A program made the position numbers and the translations under genes. 64,000 nucleotides of DNA from Ruminococcus sp. zg-924 (GTDB taxonomy: Bacteria; Bacillota; Clostridia; Oscillospirales; Acutalibacteraceae). Shown piece after piece: positions 1 through 7,970 of the stretch (positions within the stretch are counted from its first letter, which is position 1; each line of letters begins with the position of its first letter). Location: contig NZ_WNJZ01000003.1 of the NCBI RefSeq assembly GCF_024433635.1, positions 62,001 through 126,000 on the forward strand, given 5' to 3'. The notes below the pieces were generated by a model, which was not told the DNA's origin, made no database searches, and saw nothing but the letters and a program-made list of their open reading frames with translations.

Positions 1-1
1 A

Positions 2-16
2 GGTGCTGACAGATAA
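2..16 (+). CDS. 3' end of an upstream gene, possibly ybeY (partial)
   Basis: Only the last few codons are present, reading G-A-D-R-stop in this frame. A short basic tail of this kind is common at the end of YbeY endoribonucleases, and ybeY-dgkA-era is a frequent Firmicute order. That context is the main argument. The other frames also close within 23 bases, so the reading frame is not certain. Confidence 0.3.
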   Translation, partial: GADR

Positions 17-19
17 GCT

Positions 20-514
20 ATGAAATTTCTAAAGGGCTTTATGTACGCTTTCAAAGGTGTTTTATACGCAATCATTCATGAGCGTAATATGCGCATACAT
101 ATTGTTGTGACCTTATATTTGCTGTATTTTACAAGCTACTACCGCCTGTCGCCAATTAAGATGTCGCTCCTGCTTATTATGATTGCCCTTGTTATTAGCC
201 TTGAGCTTGTAAACACTGCCGTTGAGCGTGTGTGCAACCTTTACTCTACAAAATATCATCGGCTTATAGAGATAGCAAAGAACGTTTCTGCCGGTGCGGT
301 GCTTTTAGCTTCGGGCTTTGCCGTTGCCGTTGCGTGTTTCCTGCTTTGGGAGCCGGACACACTTTGGAATATAGTTGTGTTTCACTGCGAAAGTCCGGAA
401 CGCTTCACGCTTTTTGTGCTTACGTTGGTAATAGCGGCTCTGTTTGTTGTGATTGGCCCGAAAAGAATGGCAGACAACGCAAAATCACTTTTCAAAAAGA
501 ATAGAAAAAAATGA
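20..514 (+). CDS. dgkA: Diacylglycerol / undecaprenol kinase family membrane protein
   Basis: Small integral membrane kinase of the DgkA family. Gram-positive members mostly phosphorylate undecaprenol to recycle the cell-wall lipid carrier. The start has the family form, with an amphipathic segment (FKGVLYAIIHERNMRIH) followed by hydrophobic helices. The catalytic-type motif LELVNTAVE lies near residues 61-69. At 164 residues it is longer than the usual 120-140; the extra C-terminal part adds another hydrophobic stretch and a lysine-rich tail. It lies upstream of era, as in many Firmicutes, but a strong hairpin and a separate promoter separate the two. Lipid specificity cannot be read from the sequence. 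Confidence 0.88.
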   Translation: MKFLKGFMYAFKGVLYAIIHERNMRIHIVVTLYLLYFTSYYRLSPIKMSLLLIMIALVISLELVNTAVERVCNLYSTKYHRLIEIAKNVSAGAVLLASGFAVAVACFLLWEPDTLWNIVVFHCESPERFTLFVLTLVIAALFVVIGPKRMADNAKSLFKKNRKK

Positions 515-600
515 CTGTGGCATCCGGTTTAAGCTCTGTCGCATCCTGCAATACGTTGCAGGATACGGCATTGAGCTCCGTTTTGCCACAGTTTTTATTT
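514..600 (+). terminator. Hairpin terminator after dgkA
   Basis: Outer arms ACTGTGGCA (514-522) and TGCCACAGT (584-592) enclose an inner stem formed by ATCCTGCAA and TTGCAGGAT. A T-rich run follows. It begins at the dgkA stop codon. Confidence 0.7.
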
Positions 601-637
601 TTGGCTTAATCACTCTGTGCTGTAAAGCTTACTGTAC

Positions 638-666
638 TTGTTTATGTGCAAAAACTGTGATAGAAT
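638..666 (+). promoter_or_regulatory. Predicted sigma-A promoter of era
   Basis: TTGTTT at 638-643 and TAGAAT at 661-666 are separated by 17 bases. The era start follows about 30 bases downstream with a GGGAG ribosome-binding site. Confidence 0.55.
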
Positions 667-696
667 AAAACAAAAATAACCAAATGGGAGAACAGT

Positions 697-1608
697 ATGA
701 ATCAGAACGAAAAATCGGCGTTTATCGCCATAATAGGCAGACCGAATGTCGGCAAAAGCTCAATACTTAACAGGTTTTTGGGACAGAAGATAGCGATTGT
801 TTCGCATAAGCCGCAGACAACCAGAAACAGAATTATGGGTGTTTTAACCGAGGGTGAAACTCAGCTTGTTTTTATAGATACGCCCGGAATGCACAAGCCG
901 AAAACAGAGCTTGGCAAATATATGGTTCGCTCTGTGAACGAGTCCGTTGCAGGCGTTGACGCTGTTCTGCTTGTAGCCGAGTGCGACAGAACACCGGGAG
1001 ATACCGAGCTTGAGCTTATTGAAAAGGCGAAAAAGCTCGATTTGCCGGTTGTGCTTGCGCTCAATAAGGTTGATACACTGAAAAACAAGGACGATATTAT
1101 ATCCGTTATATCTGCGTACTCACAGGAATGTGACTTCACTGCGGTTGTGCCTGTTTCGGCTCAGACGGGAAGCGGAATTGAGGACTTAAAGGACGAGCTT
1201 AAATCCCTTGCAATGGAGGGAGGACACTTCTTTGACGATGACACTCTGACAGACCAGCCGGAGCGTGTTCTTGCAGGCGAGATAATCAGAGAAAAGCTTT
1301 TGCGCTTGCTTGATAAAGAAATTCCGCACGGAACGGCTGTTGCTGTTGAGCGTATGAAAACACGAGAGAACAGCGGCATACTTGACATAGACGCAACGAT
1401 TTACTGTGAGCGTGACAGTCACAAGGGCATAGTAATCGGCAAAGGCGGAAGTATGTTAAAGAAGGTTGGAAGCTTTGCAAGACAGGACATGGAGAGATTT
1501 TTCGATTGCAAGGTGAATCTCAGGTTGTGGGTCAAGGTCAAGGAGGATTGGCGCAACAGGGAGAACATTCTGCGTTCGCTCGGCTTTGACGACAACGATT
1601 TTCAGTAA
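697..1608 (+). CDS. era: GTPase Era
   Basis: Essential GTPase that binds the 3' end of 16S rRNA and assists 30S maturation. The G1 motif GRPNVGKSS is at residues 14-22, the G3 motif DTPG at 61-64, NKVD at 123-126, and a SAQ-type G5 follows near 151. The C-terminal KH RNA-binding domain carries GIVIGKGGSMLK near residues 245-256. The length of 303 residues is normal. The ATG start follows a GGGAG site and the gene has its own promoter. Downstream is cca, so the local group serves RNA maturation. Confidence 0.97.
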   Translation: MNQNEKSAFIAIIGRPNVGKSSILNRFLGQKIAIVSHKPQTTRNRIMGVLTEGETQLVFIDTPGMHKPKTELGKYMVRSVNESVAGVDAVLLVAECDRTPGDTELELIEKAKKLDLPVVLALNKVDTLKNKDDIISVISAYSQECDFTAVVPVSAQTGSGIEDLKDELKSLAMEGGHFFDDDTLTDQPERVLAGEIIREKLLRLLDKEIPHGTAVAVERMKTRENSGILDIDATIYCERDSHKGIVIGKGGSMLKKVGSFARQDMERFFDCKVNLRLWVKVKEDWRNRENILRSLGFDDNDFQ

Positions 1609-1699
1609 ATACAGGTTAAATTGCAGTAAAGTTAAACCTCGCTGTACATATGAAATAATACCTTTAATTCAAATAGCCCAGCAGCGGCAATAACCGGAG

Positions 1700-3040
1700 G
1701 TGAACACCATAAACCTGTCAAACGGCTGTAAGCTGATTTTAGATATGCTTAACGATAACGGCTTTGACGCCTATGCAGTTGGCGGCTGTGTGCGTGACTG
1801 CCTGATTGGAATTAAGCCAAAGGATTTTGACGTTACAACAAACGCACTGCCATATGAGATAAAAAGAGTGTTTGCCGAGTGTAAAACGGTTGATAACGGA
1901 ATTAAGCACGGTACTGTTGCGGTTATTATAGACGGCGAAAAAATTGAGGTGACTTCATACCGCAGTGACGGCGAATACCTTGACTGCCGCCGACCCGAAA
2001 GCGTAAGCTTTGGGGTAAGCCTTGATACAGATTTAATGCGCCGTGACTTTACCGTAAACGCTATGGCTTACAGTGATAAAACGGGAGTGGTTGATCTGTT
2101 CGGCGGCAAGGCGGATATTAAAAACAAAATTATCCGCTGTGTGGGCAACCCCGACAAACGCTTTTCCGAGGATGCATTGCGTATACTCAGAGCACTGCGC
2201 TTTGCCGCTGTGTACGGTTTTTCAATTGAAGCGAAAACCGCCGCTTCAATCCACCGAAGCAAGCACCTTTTGAAGAAAATAGCCGCCGAGCGAATATTTG
2301 CAGAGCTTTCAAAGCTTGTATGCGGCAAAGCGGCAGGGAATATTCTTTTAAGCTTTTGCGATGTGTTCGGCGAGTTTATCCCTGTGCTTTTGGAGTGTCG
2401 AAATTTATATTTATCCGGCGAAAATCATCGGCAAACTCTGCTTGAGCATACGGCAAGGGCGGTCGATTCTGTTTCGCCAAAGCCTGAACTTCGCCTTGCT
2501 ATGCTTTTGCACGATATAGCAAAGCCGCAGTGTAATACGCTTGACTCTGACGGCAATCAGGTGTTTTACAGCCATGCAAGGCTCAGTGCGTCTATTGCCC
2601 GGGAAATAATGAAAAAGCTCAAAGCTCCGTCAAGGCTTATATCACAGCTTGAGATACTTATTGAATATCATGATTATGCCTGTGCCCCATGCGAGAGCGA
2701 AGTAAAAAGACTTATGAGGAAAATCGGCAGGGAGAATGCTCTATTGATTTTCAGTGAAATTCGCTACGCCGACATCACAGCACAAAACGGCGCTGAAAAA
2801 GCAAAGCGCCTTGAGCGTGTTTTGCAGTGCGCTGAAATTGCAAGGCGGCTGATTGATGAAAACGCCTGCGTGTATGTATCTCAGCTTGAAATTAACGGCA
2901 GCGATATTATTAAATTGGGAATAAAGCAGGGCAGGGGAGTAGGCGAAATTCTTGAACATCTGCTCGACCTTGTAATTGACGGAAAGCTTGAAAACGAAAG
3001 ACAGGTTCTTATACAGGCGGTGAATTATGAATATCTATAA
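1700..3040 (+). CDS. cca: CCA-adding tRNA nucleotidyltransferase with HD domain
   Basis: Adds or repairs the 3' CCA of tRNAs. The poly(A) polymerase / tRNA nucleotidyltransferase head domain shows GGCVRD and the metal-binding DFDVTTNA segment within the first 55 residues. The neck reads R-RDFTVNAMAY and the RFSEDALRILRALRFA motif follows. An HD domain (MLLHDIAKP) lies near residues 270-280, as in HD-containing bacterial forms. The start is odd: the GTG at 1700 overlaps the ribosome-binding site GGAGGTGA (1696-1703), so it is badly placed. An in-frame ATA at 1709 has ideal spacing and gives a family-like N-terminus (NLSNGCKLIL). The 3' end overlaps the next gene by 14 bases. Confidence 0.93.
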   Translation: MNTINLSNGCKLILDMLNDNGFDAYAVGGCVRDCLIGIKPKDFDVTTNALPYEIKRVFAECKTVDNGIKHGTVAVIIDGEKIEVTSYRSDGEYLDCRRPESVSFGVSLDTDLMRRDFTVNAMAYSDKTGVVDLFGGKADIKNKIIRCVGNPDKRFSEDALRILRALRFAAVYGFSIEAKTAASIHRSKHLLKKIAAERIFAELSKLVCGKAAGNILLSFCDVFGEFIPVLLECRNLYLSGENHRQTLLEHTARAVDSVSPKPELRLAMLLHDIAKPQCNTLDSDGNQVFYSHARLSASIAREIMKKLKAPSRLISQLEILIEYHDYACAPCESEVKRLMRKIGRENALLIFSEIRYADITAQNGAEKAKRLERVLQCAEIARRLIDENACVYVSQLEINGSDIIKLGIKQGRGVGEILEHLLDLVIDGKLENERQVLIQAVNYEYL

Positions 3041-3932
3041 GCCATTACTCAAACTGTATTGGAAGTTTATTTCAATATCTGACGCACGAAGAATAGCTGC
3101 ACAAACTCCGGACAGCGGAGTAGTTCAGGTTTTCGATTTGCCGTACTGTTCGGATTCTTTAAGCGAGCATATGCTCGACATATATTATCCTGAAAACACC
3201 GCAAAGCCTCTGCCTGTGATAATTGACATTCACGGTGGCGGTTGGATATACGGCAGTAAAGAGGTAAACCGCAACTTTTGTATAAAGATTGCAAAACGAG
3301 GCTTTGTCGTTGTATCAATCAATTACCGTTATGTCGGCAAGCATTTGATTCATCACCAGATAGAGGACATTTTTGCAGCTCTTAACTGGACTTGCGAAAA
3401 CCTTAATTCATATCCTGCCGATATTAGCAGTGTTTTCCTGCTTGGAGATTCAGCAGGTGCTCAGCTTGCCTGTTTGACAGCTGCAATAACGGTTGATGAA
3501 AAGCTCCAAGAGGAGTTTTGCGTGCAGCCGCCTGAATTTAAAATAGCGGCAGTCGGAGCAATTTCGCCTGCGGTAAATCTTTTGTGTCGCAATTTTCTGC
3601 TTTATGTTAATTTGCCGTTGCTTCTCGGCAAACGGCACAGGCATAGCCGATTCTATAAGTATATGAATTTCAATAACGCCGCAAGCGCCAATCTTCCGCC
3701 GTTTTATATAGTTACCTCGGCAGGCGATTTCTTGCATAAGCAATCGTATATACTTGCCGATATTCTTCGCTCAAACAATGTCAGCTTCACGCTTTGCGAC
3801 TATGACAAGGCACACGGCGGTAAAAAGCTTCCACACGTTTTTGCTGTTGCCGACCCATTCTTGGAGCAGTCAAAAGAGGTTATATGTGAGCTTTGCAGAT
3901 TTTATAAAGGTCAAAAAAATACCCCCGATTAG
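3027..3932 (+). CDS. Alpha/beta hydrolase, carboxylesterase-like
   Basis: Hydrolase of the hormone-sensitive-lipase / BD-FAE type esterase group, probably acting on small acyl esters. The oxyanion-hole motif HGGGW is near residue 70. The nucleophile elbow GDSAG is near 140. A late Asp (TSAGDFLH) and His (KLPHVF) complete a plausible Ser-Asp-His triad. There is no signal peptide, so it is expected to be cytosolic. The ATG lies inside the end of cca (14-base overlap), which suggests translational coupling. The substrate cannot be assigned. Confidence 0.85.
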   Translation: MNIYKPLLKLYWKFISISDARRIAAQTPDSGVVQVFDLPYCSDSLSEHMLDIYYPENTAKPLPVIIDIHGGGWIYGSKEVNRNFCIKIAKRGFVVVSINYRYVGKHLIHHQIEDIFAALNWTCENLNSYPADISSVFLLGDSAGAQLACLTAAITVDEKLQEEFCVQPPEFKIAAVGAISPAVNLLCRNFLLYVNLPLLLGKRHRHSRFYKYMNFNNAASANLPPFYIVTSAGDFLHKQSYILADILRSNNVSFTLCDYDKAHGGKKLPHVFAVADPFLEQSKEVICELCRFYKGQKNTPD

Positions 3933-3970
3933 GTCTGAAACAGATTGACCGAATCGGGGGTTGTGTATTT
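3922..3970. terminator. Bidirectional terminator between convergent genes
   Basis: CCCCCGATT (3922-3930) pairs with AATCGGGGG (3952-3960). A-rich sequence lies on one side and T-rich sequence on the other, so it can serve both the hydrolase and the opposing holin gene. Confidence 0.75.
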
Positions 3971-3979
3971 TATTAAGCT

Positions 3980-4438
3980 TTACTTTGTGTTGTTATCTGC
4001 CTTGCGTTCAACCGCAAGCTTGAGCTTGTTTATTATTTTGCTCAGTGTTTTCGGAACAGGAACTCCTATTCTTCCTACATTTTCAAGAATGGATAACAGC
4101 TCGTTGATAATCAGCCATACTGTGATTATCAAGCCGAACAGCATACCGATTTCAAGCGGTATCCCGATTTGCTCAAAGCAAAAGCGAATGATAAAGTCAA
4201 CTCCGATTCCAACGCATACAAGGGCAAGGTAACCAATCTTTTTGATTATGCCCTTGATGCCCTTCTTGCTTGAAAGCTCCGCTTTAAAGAATGCTGCTGC
4301 CATACCTGTAAGGTAATCAATAAGCATTACCGTGAGCAAAACAATAAGCGGAATGGAAATAACCTTAAAATATGCGCTGACTCCTGCAACTACTGCCGAA
4401 AGTACTGTGGATATAATGTTCTCCTTCACACCACTCAC
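3980..4438 (-). CDS. Phage-type holin (holin 4-1 / toxin-secretion family)
   Basis: A 152-residue membrane protein of the toxin-secretion / phage-lysis holin family, the group that includes TcdE. It has three to four hydrophobic segments (ISIPLIVLLTVMLIDY, IGYLALVCVGIGVDFI, IGMLFGLIITVWLII), a short polar N-terminus and a charged C-terminal tail, which is the usual holin form. It starts with GTG overlapping the endolysin stop (GTGA), so the two are translationally coupled. Such proteins form inner-membrane lesions that let a muralytic enzyme or large cargo out. No other phage genes flank it. Whether it lyses cells or aids secretion cannot be read from the sequence. Confidence 0.85.
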   Translation of the reverse strand: MSGVKENIISTVLSAVVAGVSAYFKVISIPLIVLLTVMLIDYLTGMAAAFFKAELSSKKGIKGIIKKIGYLALVCVGIGVDFIIRFCFEQIGIPLEIGMLFGLIITVWLIINELLSILENVGRIGVPVPKTLSKIINKLKLAVERKADNNTK

Positions 4439-5271
4439 GCCTTTACCTTAAGGTCGTTAACAGCCGAAGCTGCCTCTGTCAGAACGGCGTTTCTGTCAGT
4501 TTTTTTCGCAATTACTTTTGTAAGTGCGTCAATAACAGCGTTTCTCAGCGCAGTTATCGTTTTTACGCCTGCAATTTTGTCCTGCTGCAAGCCGAACTTT
4601 TTCTGAATTTCAAGCGTTGCCGCCTGTGTGCCGTCGCCAAAGCTGTTTGACTTGTCCACCTTACTTTTTAAAATATCAAGCTTGTTTGCAAGCAAAATTA
4701 ATGACTTGTATGCAAGCACTCCGTCACTTCTGTCACCGAATTTAAAATTCATTTCATCATCTCCGTTTTCCTTGTAGCTCTTGTCGGCTAAGCTCCAGTT
4801 GGGTCGGAAGTAGCCGTTAATTGTATTGCCGTAAAGCTTGTGCGTTTTGCGGCAGACTGTTGAGCTTGTGTTTGACCCGTTTGCGTTGCCTTCAATTGTG
4901 TGAATTAAGCCATTCTTGACGTACTCCACAATCGACACATGGTCGCTGAAATACTTATCCTGCCCCTCGGCAAGATAGCTTCCCTTGCCGTTCCAGCAAA
5001 ACGAGATTATGTCACCCGGAATCGGCACTGTTAAGTGACCCTCAAGCCATTTGCCAAAGCCTTTGGCAACACCCTCACGAGCAATTGAGCCAGCTCCTGC
5101 TGTTTTGACAATACACTTGCCAATCGCACCTACGTCAGATGCGCATTTTGATACAAATTCAGCACACCAAGGCGTACCTCGCGGAGCGCCAAAGTAGCTG
5201 TTGAACAGCGTGCAGTCATAGCCGATATAGCCTGCCGCCGCCGAAACAAATTTTTCTCTGATATTAGCCAT
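4435..5271 (-). CDS. CHAP-type endolysin with C-terminal peptidoglycan-binding-like domain
   Basis: Cell-wall hydrolase. The N-terminal CHAP-like domain shows a catalytic Cys at residue 36 (TPWCAEF), His 111 (SDHVSIV) and Glu 127/Asn 129 (IEGNANG), counted from the ATG at 5271. The C-terminal part from about residue 174 (MNFKFGDRSDGV) looks like a peptidoglycan-binding-1 type repeat. There is no signal peptide, consistent with holin-dependent export. The frame is open up to 5412, but that would place the start upstream of the promoter, so ATG 5271 or 5295 is more likely. An internal ATG at 4752 has a GGAG site 8 bases upstream and could yield the binding domain alone. The gene is followed directly by the holin. 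Confidence 0.85.
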   Translation of the reverse strand: MANIREKFVSAAAGYIGYDCTLFNSYFGAPRGTPWCAEFVSKCASDVGAIGKCIVKTAGAGSIAREGVAKGFGKWLEGHLTVPIPGDIISFCWNGKGSYLAEGQDKYFSDHVSIVEYVKNGLIHTIEGNANGSNTSSTVCRKTHKLYGNTINGYFRPNWSLADKSYKENGDDEMNFKFGDRSDGVLAYKSLILLANKLDILKSKVDKSNSFGDGTQAATLEIQKKFGLQQDKIAGVKTITALRNAVIDALTKVIAKKTDRNAVLTEAASAVNDLKVKA

Positions 5272-5346
5272 AGTTACGTTTGATACTCCTCTCATTATGT
5301 TATATGCTGTTTCTCCTTTTTGTGTGCAGTAAATTCTCCTGTAATT

Positions 5347-5375
5347 ATTATAGAACAAATGTTCGATATACGCAA
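5347..5375 (-). promoter_or_regulatory. Promoter of the endolysin-holin operon
   Basis: On the minus strand, TTGCGT (5375-5370) and TATAAT (5352-5347) are separated by exactly 17 bases. Transcription should start near 5340, upstream of both candidate endolysin ATGs. Confidence 0.75.
5353..5364. promoter_or_regulatory. LexA (SOS) box inside the promoter spacer
   Basis: The perfect palindromic form GAAC-N4-GTTC (GAACAAATGTTC on the plus strand) lies between the -35 and -10 elements of the endolysin-holin promoter. This is the classic placement for LexA repression in Firmicutes. Confidence 0.8.
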
Positions 5376-5576
5376 GGGGTTCGTCGGTGGTGTTCACGTT
5401 TAGAAACAGCAAGTGATGCTTTTACTAAAACAAACAAGCAGTATCGACAAAACAAATAATTTGTAAAATGATTGTATGCTTATAAAATGTCAAAAAATGA
5501 ATTTGTGCAATACCAACAAATTATAGCCGAGGTTTTCTATTCTGTGACCGATGGATAATTCCTCTTCGGAAAAAAG

Positions 5577-5605
5577 CTGACAATAAAAAATGTTAAAATT
5601 AAATA
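5577..5605 (+). promoter_or_regulatory. Predicted promoter of the first pullulanase
   Basis: CTGACA (5577-5582) and TAAATA (5600-5605) are 17 bases apart, leaving a 5' leader of about 40 bases. The remainder of the roughly 280-base gap back to the LexA box is AT-rich, with no other feature that I can support. Confidence 0.4.
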
Positions 5606-5652
5606 AATTATGAATACTTATATTTTTAAAAATGTATCTTCAGAGGAATACT

Positions 5653-7905
5653 ATGAAAAAGAAATTTATAACAGCCGGGGTGCTTTCAATGCTGCTTGCT
5701 TTTTCACCGGTCGCATCTGCTTTAAACGCTGATGCGCAGACTAACCTTACAAAATCATATGTTCAGCTTGATTCGCTTGCGTATTCAGGCGACGATTTGG
5801 GCGCTGTATACTCAAAAGAGAGTACGTCTTTCAAGGTTTGGGCGCCTACTGCTGAAAAGGTAGAGCTTAAGCTTTATTCAACCGGCAGTGATGATGAACC
5901 GAACGCAAAGCTTATTGCTCAGCACGAAATGGATTATGACAGCTCAAACGGCGTCTGGTCTGTAACAGCAAAAGGCAATCTTGCAGGAAGTTATTACACC
6001 TACCTGGTTACCGCTAACGGCAAAACACAGGAAACAGGCGATGTTAACGCTAAGGCGGCAGGTGTAAACGGTGTGCGTTCAATGGTGTGCGACTTGTCGC
6101 AGACTAATCCGGACGGCTGGGAAAGCGACAGCTTTAACCGTGTTGACAAACAGACGGACGCTGTTATCTGGGAGGTTCACGTAAAGGACTTTTCATCAAG
6201 CGCAAGCTCCGGTGTAAGCGAGCAAAACAGGGGCAAATACCTTGCTTTTACAGAAACAGGCACAACACTAAATAACGAGGGCGTAATCAAGACCTGCGTT
6301 GACTACCTTAAGGACTTAGGCGTAAATTACGTTCATATAAATCCGTTTTACGATTACGGCTCGGTTGACGAGGCGAGCGGTGACGAAACCCAGTTCAACT
6401 GGGGCTATGACCCTGTGAATTATAATGTACCCGAAGGCTCTTATTCCACAAACCCGTATGACGGCAATGTCAGAATAAAGGAAGCCAAGGCTATGATACA
6501 GGCTCTTCACAAGGCGGGAATCGGCGTTGTTATGGACGTTGTATATAACCATGTTTTCGATGCCGCCGACAGTTGCTTTGACAAAACAGTTCCCGGCTAT
6601 TATTTCAGACATAATGAGGACGGCAGCCTTGCAAACGGCTCCGGCTGCGGTAACGACACAGCCTCGGAACGTGCAATGTACCGCAAATATATGGTGGATT
6701 CCGTTAAGTATTGGGCACAGGAATATCACATTGACGGCTTCCGCTTTGACCTTATGGGTCTGCATGATGTTGACACGATGAACCAAATCAGAGAGGCTCT
6801 TGACACCCTTGAAAACGGCGAGAAGATACTGATGTACGGCGAGGCGTGGCAGCTTTCAACAAGCACCGACGCAATTTTAGCCACACAGGGCAATATGAAC
6901 AAGCTCAGCACAAGGATTGCCGCATTTAATGACGGAATAAGAGATGGGCTTAAGGGCAGTAACTTCAACCCAACCGAGGGTGGCTTTGTTCAGGGCATGG
7001 GCTCAAGGGTGAACGTCAAGGGCGGCATAGCGGCGGCTACAAGCGACTGGGCAAAGCAGCCGAGCCAGACCGTAACCTACACTTCCTGCCATGATAATAT
7101 GACTCTTTACGATAAGCTTGTTGCGTCTGTGCTTGGCACTGACGCTGACTACCGTGCAAGGGACGAAAAGCTTGTTGGTATGAACAAGCTTGCCGCCACA
7201 GCAGTGCTTACTGCTCAGGGAATATCGTTTATGCTTGCAGGCGAGGAGATGGCTCGCTCAAAGGACGGCGACCACAACTCCTATAAGTCGAGCGTAGAGC
7301 TTAATCAGATTGACTGGAGCAGTCTGACAAGATACAGCGACCTTGTTAAGTATTATAAAGGGCTTATCAGCTTGCGAAAGGCGTATTCTCCGTTTACCTG
7401 CGAGGATAATTCGGCAATTGACAGGCTTTTATTCTATACCGAAACCGACAAGCACCTGCTCGGCTATATGTACCAAAACCCCGACGCTGAGAATGAATGG
7501 GATAAGGTTATCTGCCTTCTCAACAGCGGTGACAGCGAAAAAGAGGTTAAGCTTGAGGGTGATAATCTCCCCAAGGATTGGGTGGTTGTTGCAAACGGTG
7601 AAAGCGCAGGAGTTGAAAAGCTTTCTGATATTTCGGGCGACACAGTAAAGGTAAACGCAGGCGAGGCTTTGATTCTTGTTGACAAGGCAAGCTTTGAAAA
7701 GGCAGGAATTAAGGCAGAAAAAACAAGCATTGACTCTCTGCCTGATACTGTAACCGCAACACAGCTTGCTACGGAAGTTGCACAAAGCGAAGGCGACAAA
7801 GTGCCTCAGGCTATGCCGTATATTATGGGAGCAATAGGCACCGTAATTACAGGTTTGGGCATTGCGTATCTTGTAAAAAGATGGCGCAAAAACAAAAAGA
7901 AATAG
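5653..7905 (+). CDS. Secreted GH13 pullulanase with C-terminal membrane anchor
   Basis: Debranching enzyme that cleaves alpha-1,6 links of starch or pullulan outside the cell. A Sec signal peptide (MKKKFITAG...ASA) leads the protein. A CBM48-like N-terminal domain (STSFKVWAPTAEKVELKLY) follows near residues 45-150. The GH13_14 catalytic domain carries the signature FNWGYDP, region I DVVYNH (295-300), nucleophile Asp 366 (GFRFDLMG), acid/base Glu 397 (GEAW) and Asp 481 (CHDN). The C-terminus is a hydrophobic helix followed by KRWRKNKKK, so the enzyme is probably tethered to the membrane. It has no dockerin. LPDTV lies about 30 residues before the helix, a poor sortase signal. The start at 5653 has an AGAGGA site. 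It is a close paralogue of the next gene. Confidence 0.93.
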   Translation: MKKKFITAGVLSMLLAFSPVASALNADAQTNLTKSYVQLDSLAYSGDDLGAVYSKESTSFKVWAPTAEKVELKLYSTGSDDEPNAKLIAQHEMDYDSSNGVWSVTAKGNLAGSYYTYLVTANGKTQETGDVNAKAAGVNGVRSMVCDLSQTNPDGWESDSFNRVDKQTDAVIWEVHVKDFSSSASSGVSEQNRGKYLAFTETGTTLNNEGVIKTCVDYLKDLGVNYVHINPFYDYGSVDEASGDETQFNWGYDPVNYNVPEGSYSTNPYDGNVRIKEAKAMIQALHKAGIGVVMDVVYNHVFDAADSCFDKTVPGYYFRHNEDGSLANGSGCGNDTASERAMYRKYMVDSVKYWAQEYHIDGFRFDLMGLHDVDTMNQIREALDTLENGEKILMYGEAWQLSTSTDAILATQGNMNKLSTRIAAFNDGIRDGLKGSNFNPTEGGFVQGMGSRVNVKGGIAAATSDWAKQPSQTVTYTSCHDNMTLYDKLVASVLGTDADYRARDEKLVGMNKLAATAVLTAQGISFMLAGEEMARSKDGDHNSYKSSVELNQIDWSSLTRYSDLVKYYKGLISLRKAYSPFTCEDNSAIDRLLFYTETDKHLLGYMYQNPDAENEWDKVICLLNSGDSEKEVKLEGDNLPKDWVVVANGESAGVEKLSDISGDTVKVNAGEALILVDKASFEKAGIKAEKTSIDSLPDTVTATQLATEVAQSEGDKVPQAMPYIMGAIGTVITGLGIAYLVKRWRKNKKK

Positions 7906-7912
7906 GATAATT

Positions 7913-7932
7913 ACTTTGCGAGAACGCAAAGT
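7913..7932 (+). terminator. Small hairpin between the two pullulanase genes
   Basis: ACTTTGCG and CGCAAAGT form an 8-bp stem with a 4-base loop just after the first pullulanase. The T run behind it is weak, so it may only attenuate transcription or stabilise the 3' end. The second gene follows after 65 bases. Confidence 0.4.
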
Positions 7933-7970
7933 GTTATAAATGTTGTAAATTATTAAAAGGAGGATTTCAT

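Noticed and set aside
3980-5412. Prophage
   Set aside because: Only lysis genes are present; no structural, replication, integrase or repressor genes lie on either side.
5272-5412. Longer N-terminus of the endolysin
   Set aside because: The extension would start upstream of the predicted transcription start and contains the LexA box and promoter.
6316-6786. Minus-strand 156-codon frame within the first pullulanase
   Set aside because: It lies opposite the GH13 catalytic core, has no ribosome-binding site and no recognisable domain. Similar opposite-strand frames throughout the window were dismissed for the same reasons.
7720-7905. Sortase signal in the first pullulanase (LPDTV)
   Set aside because: It lies about 30 residues before the membrane helix and lacks the G; a plain C-terminal anchor fits better.
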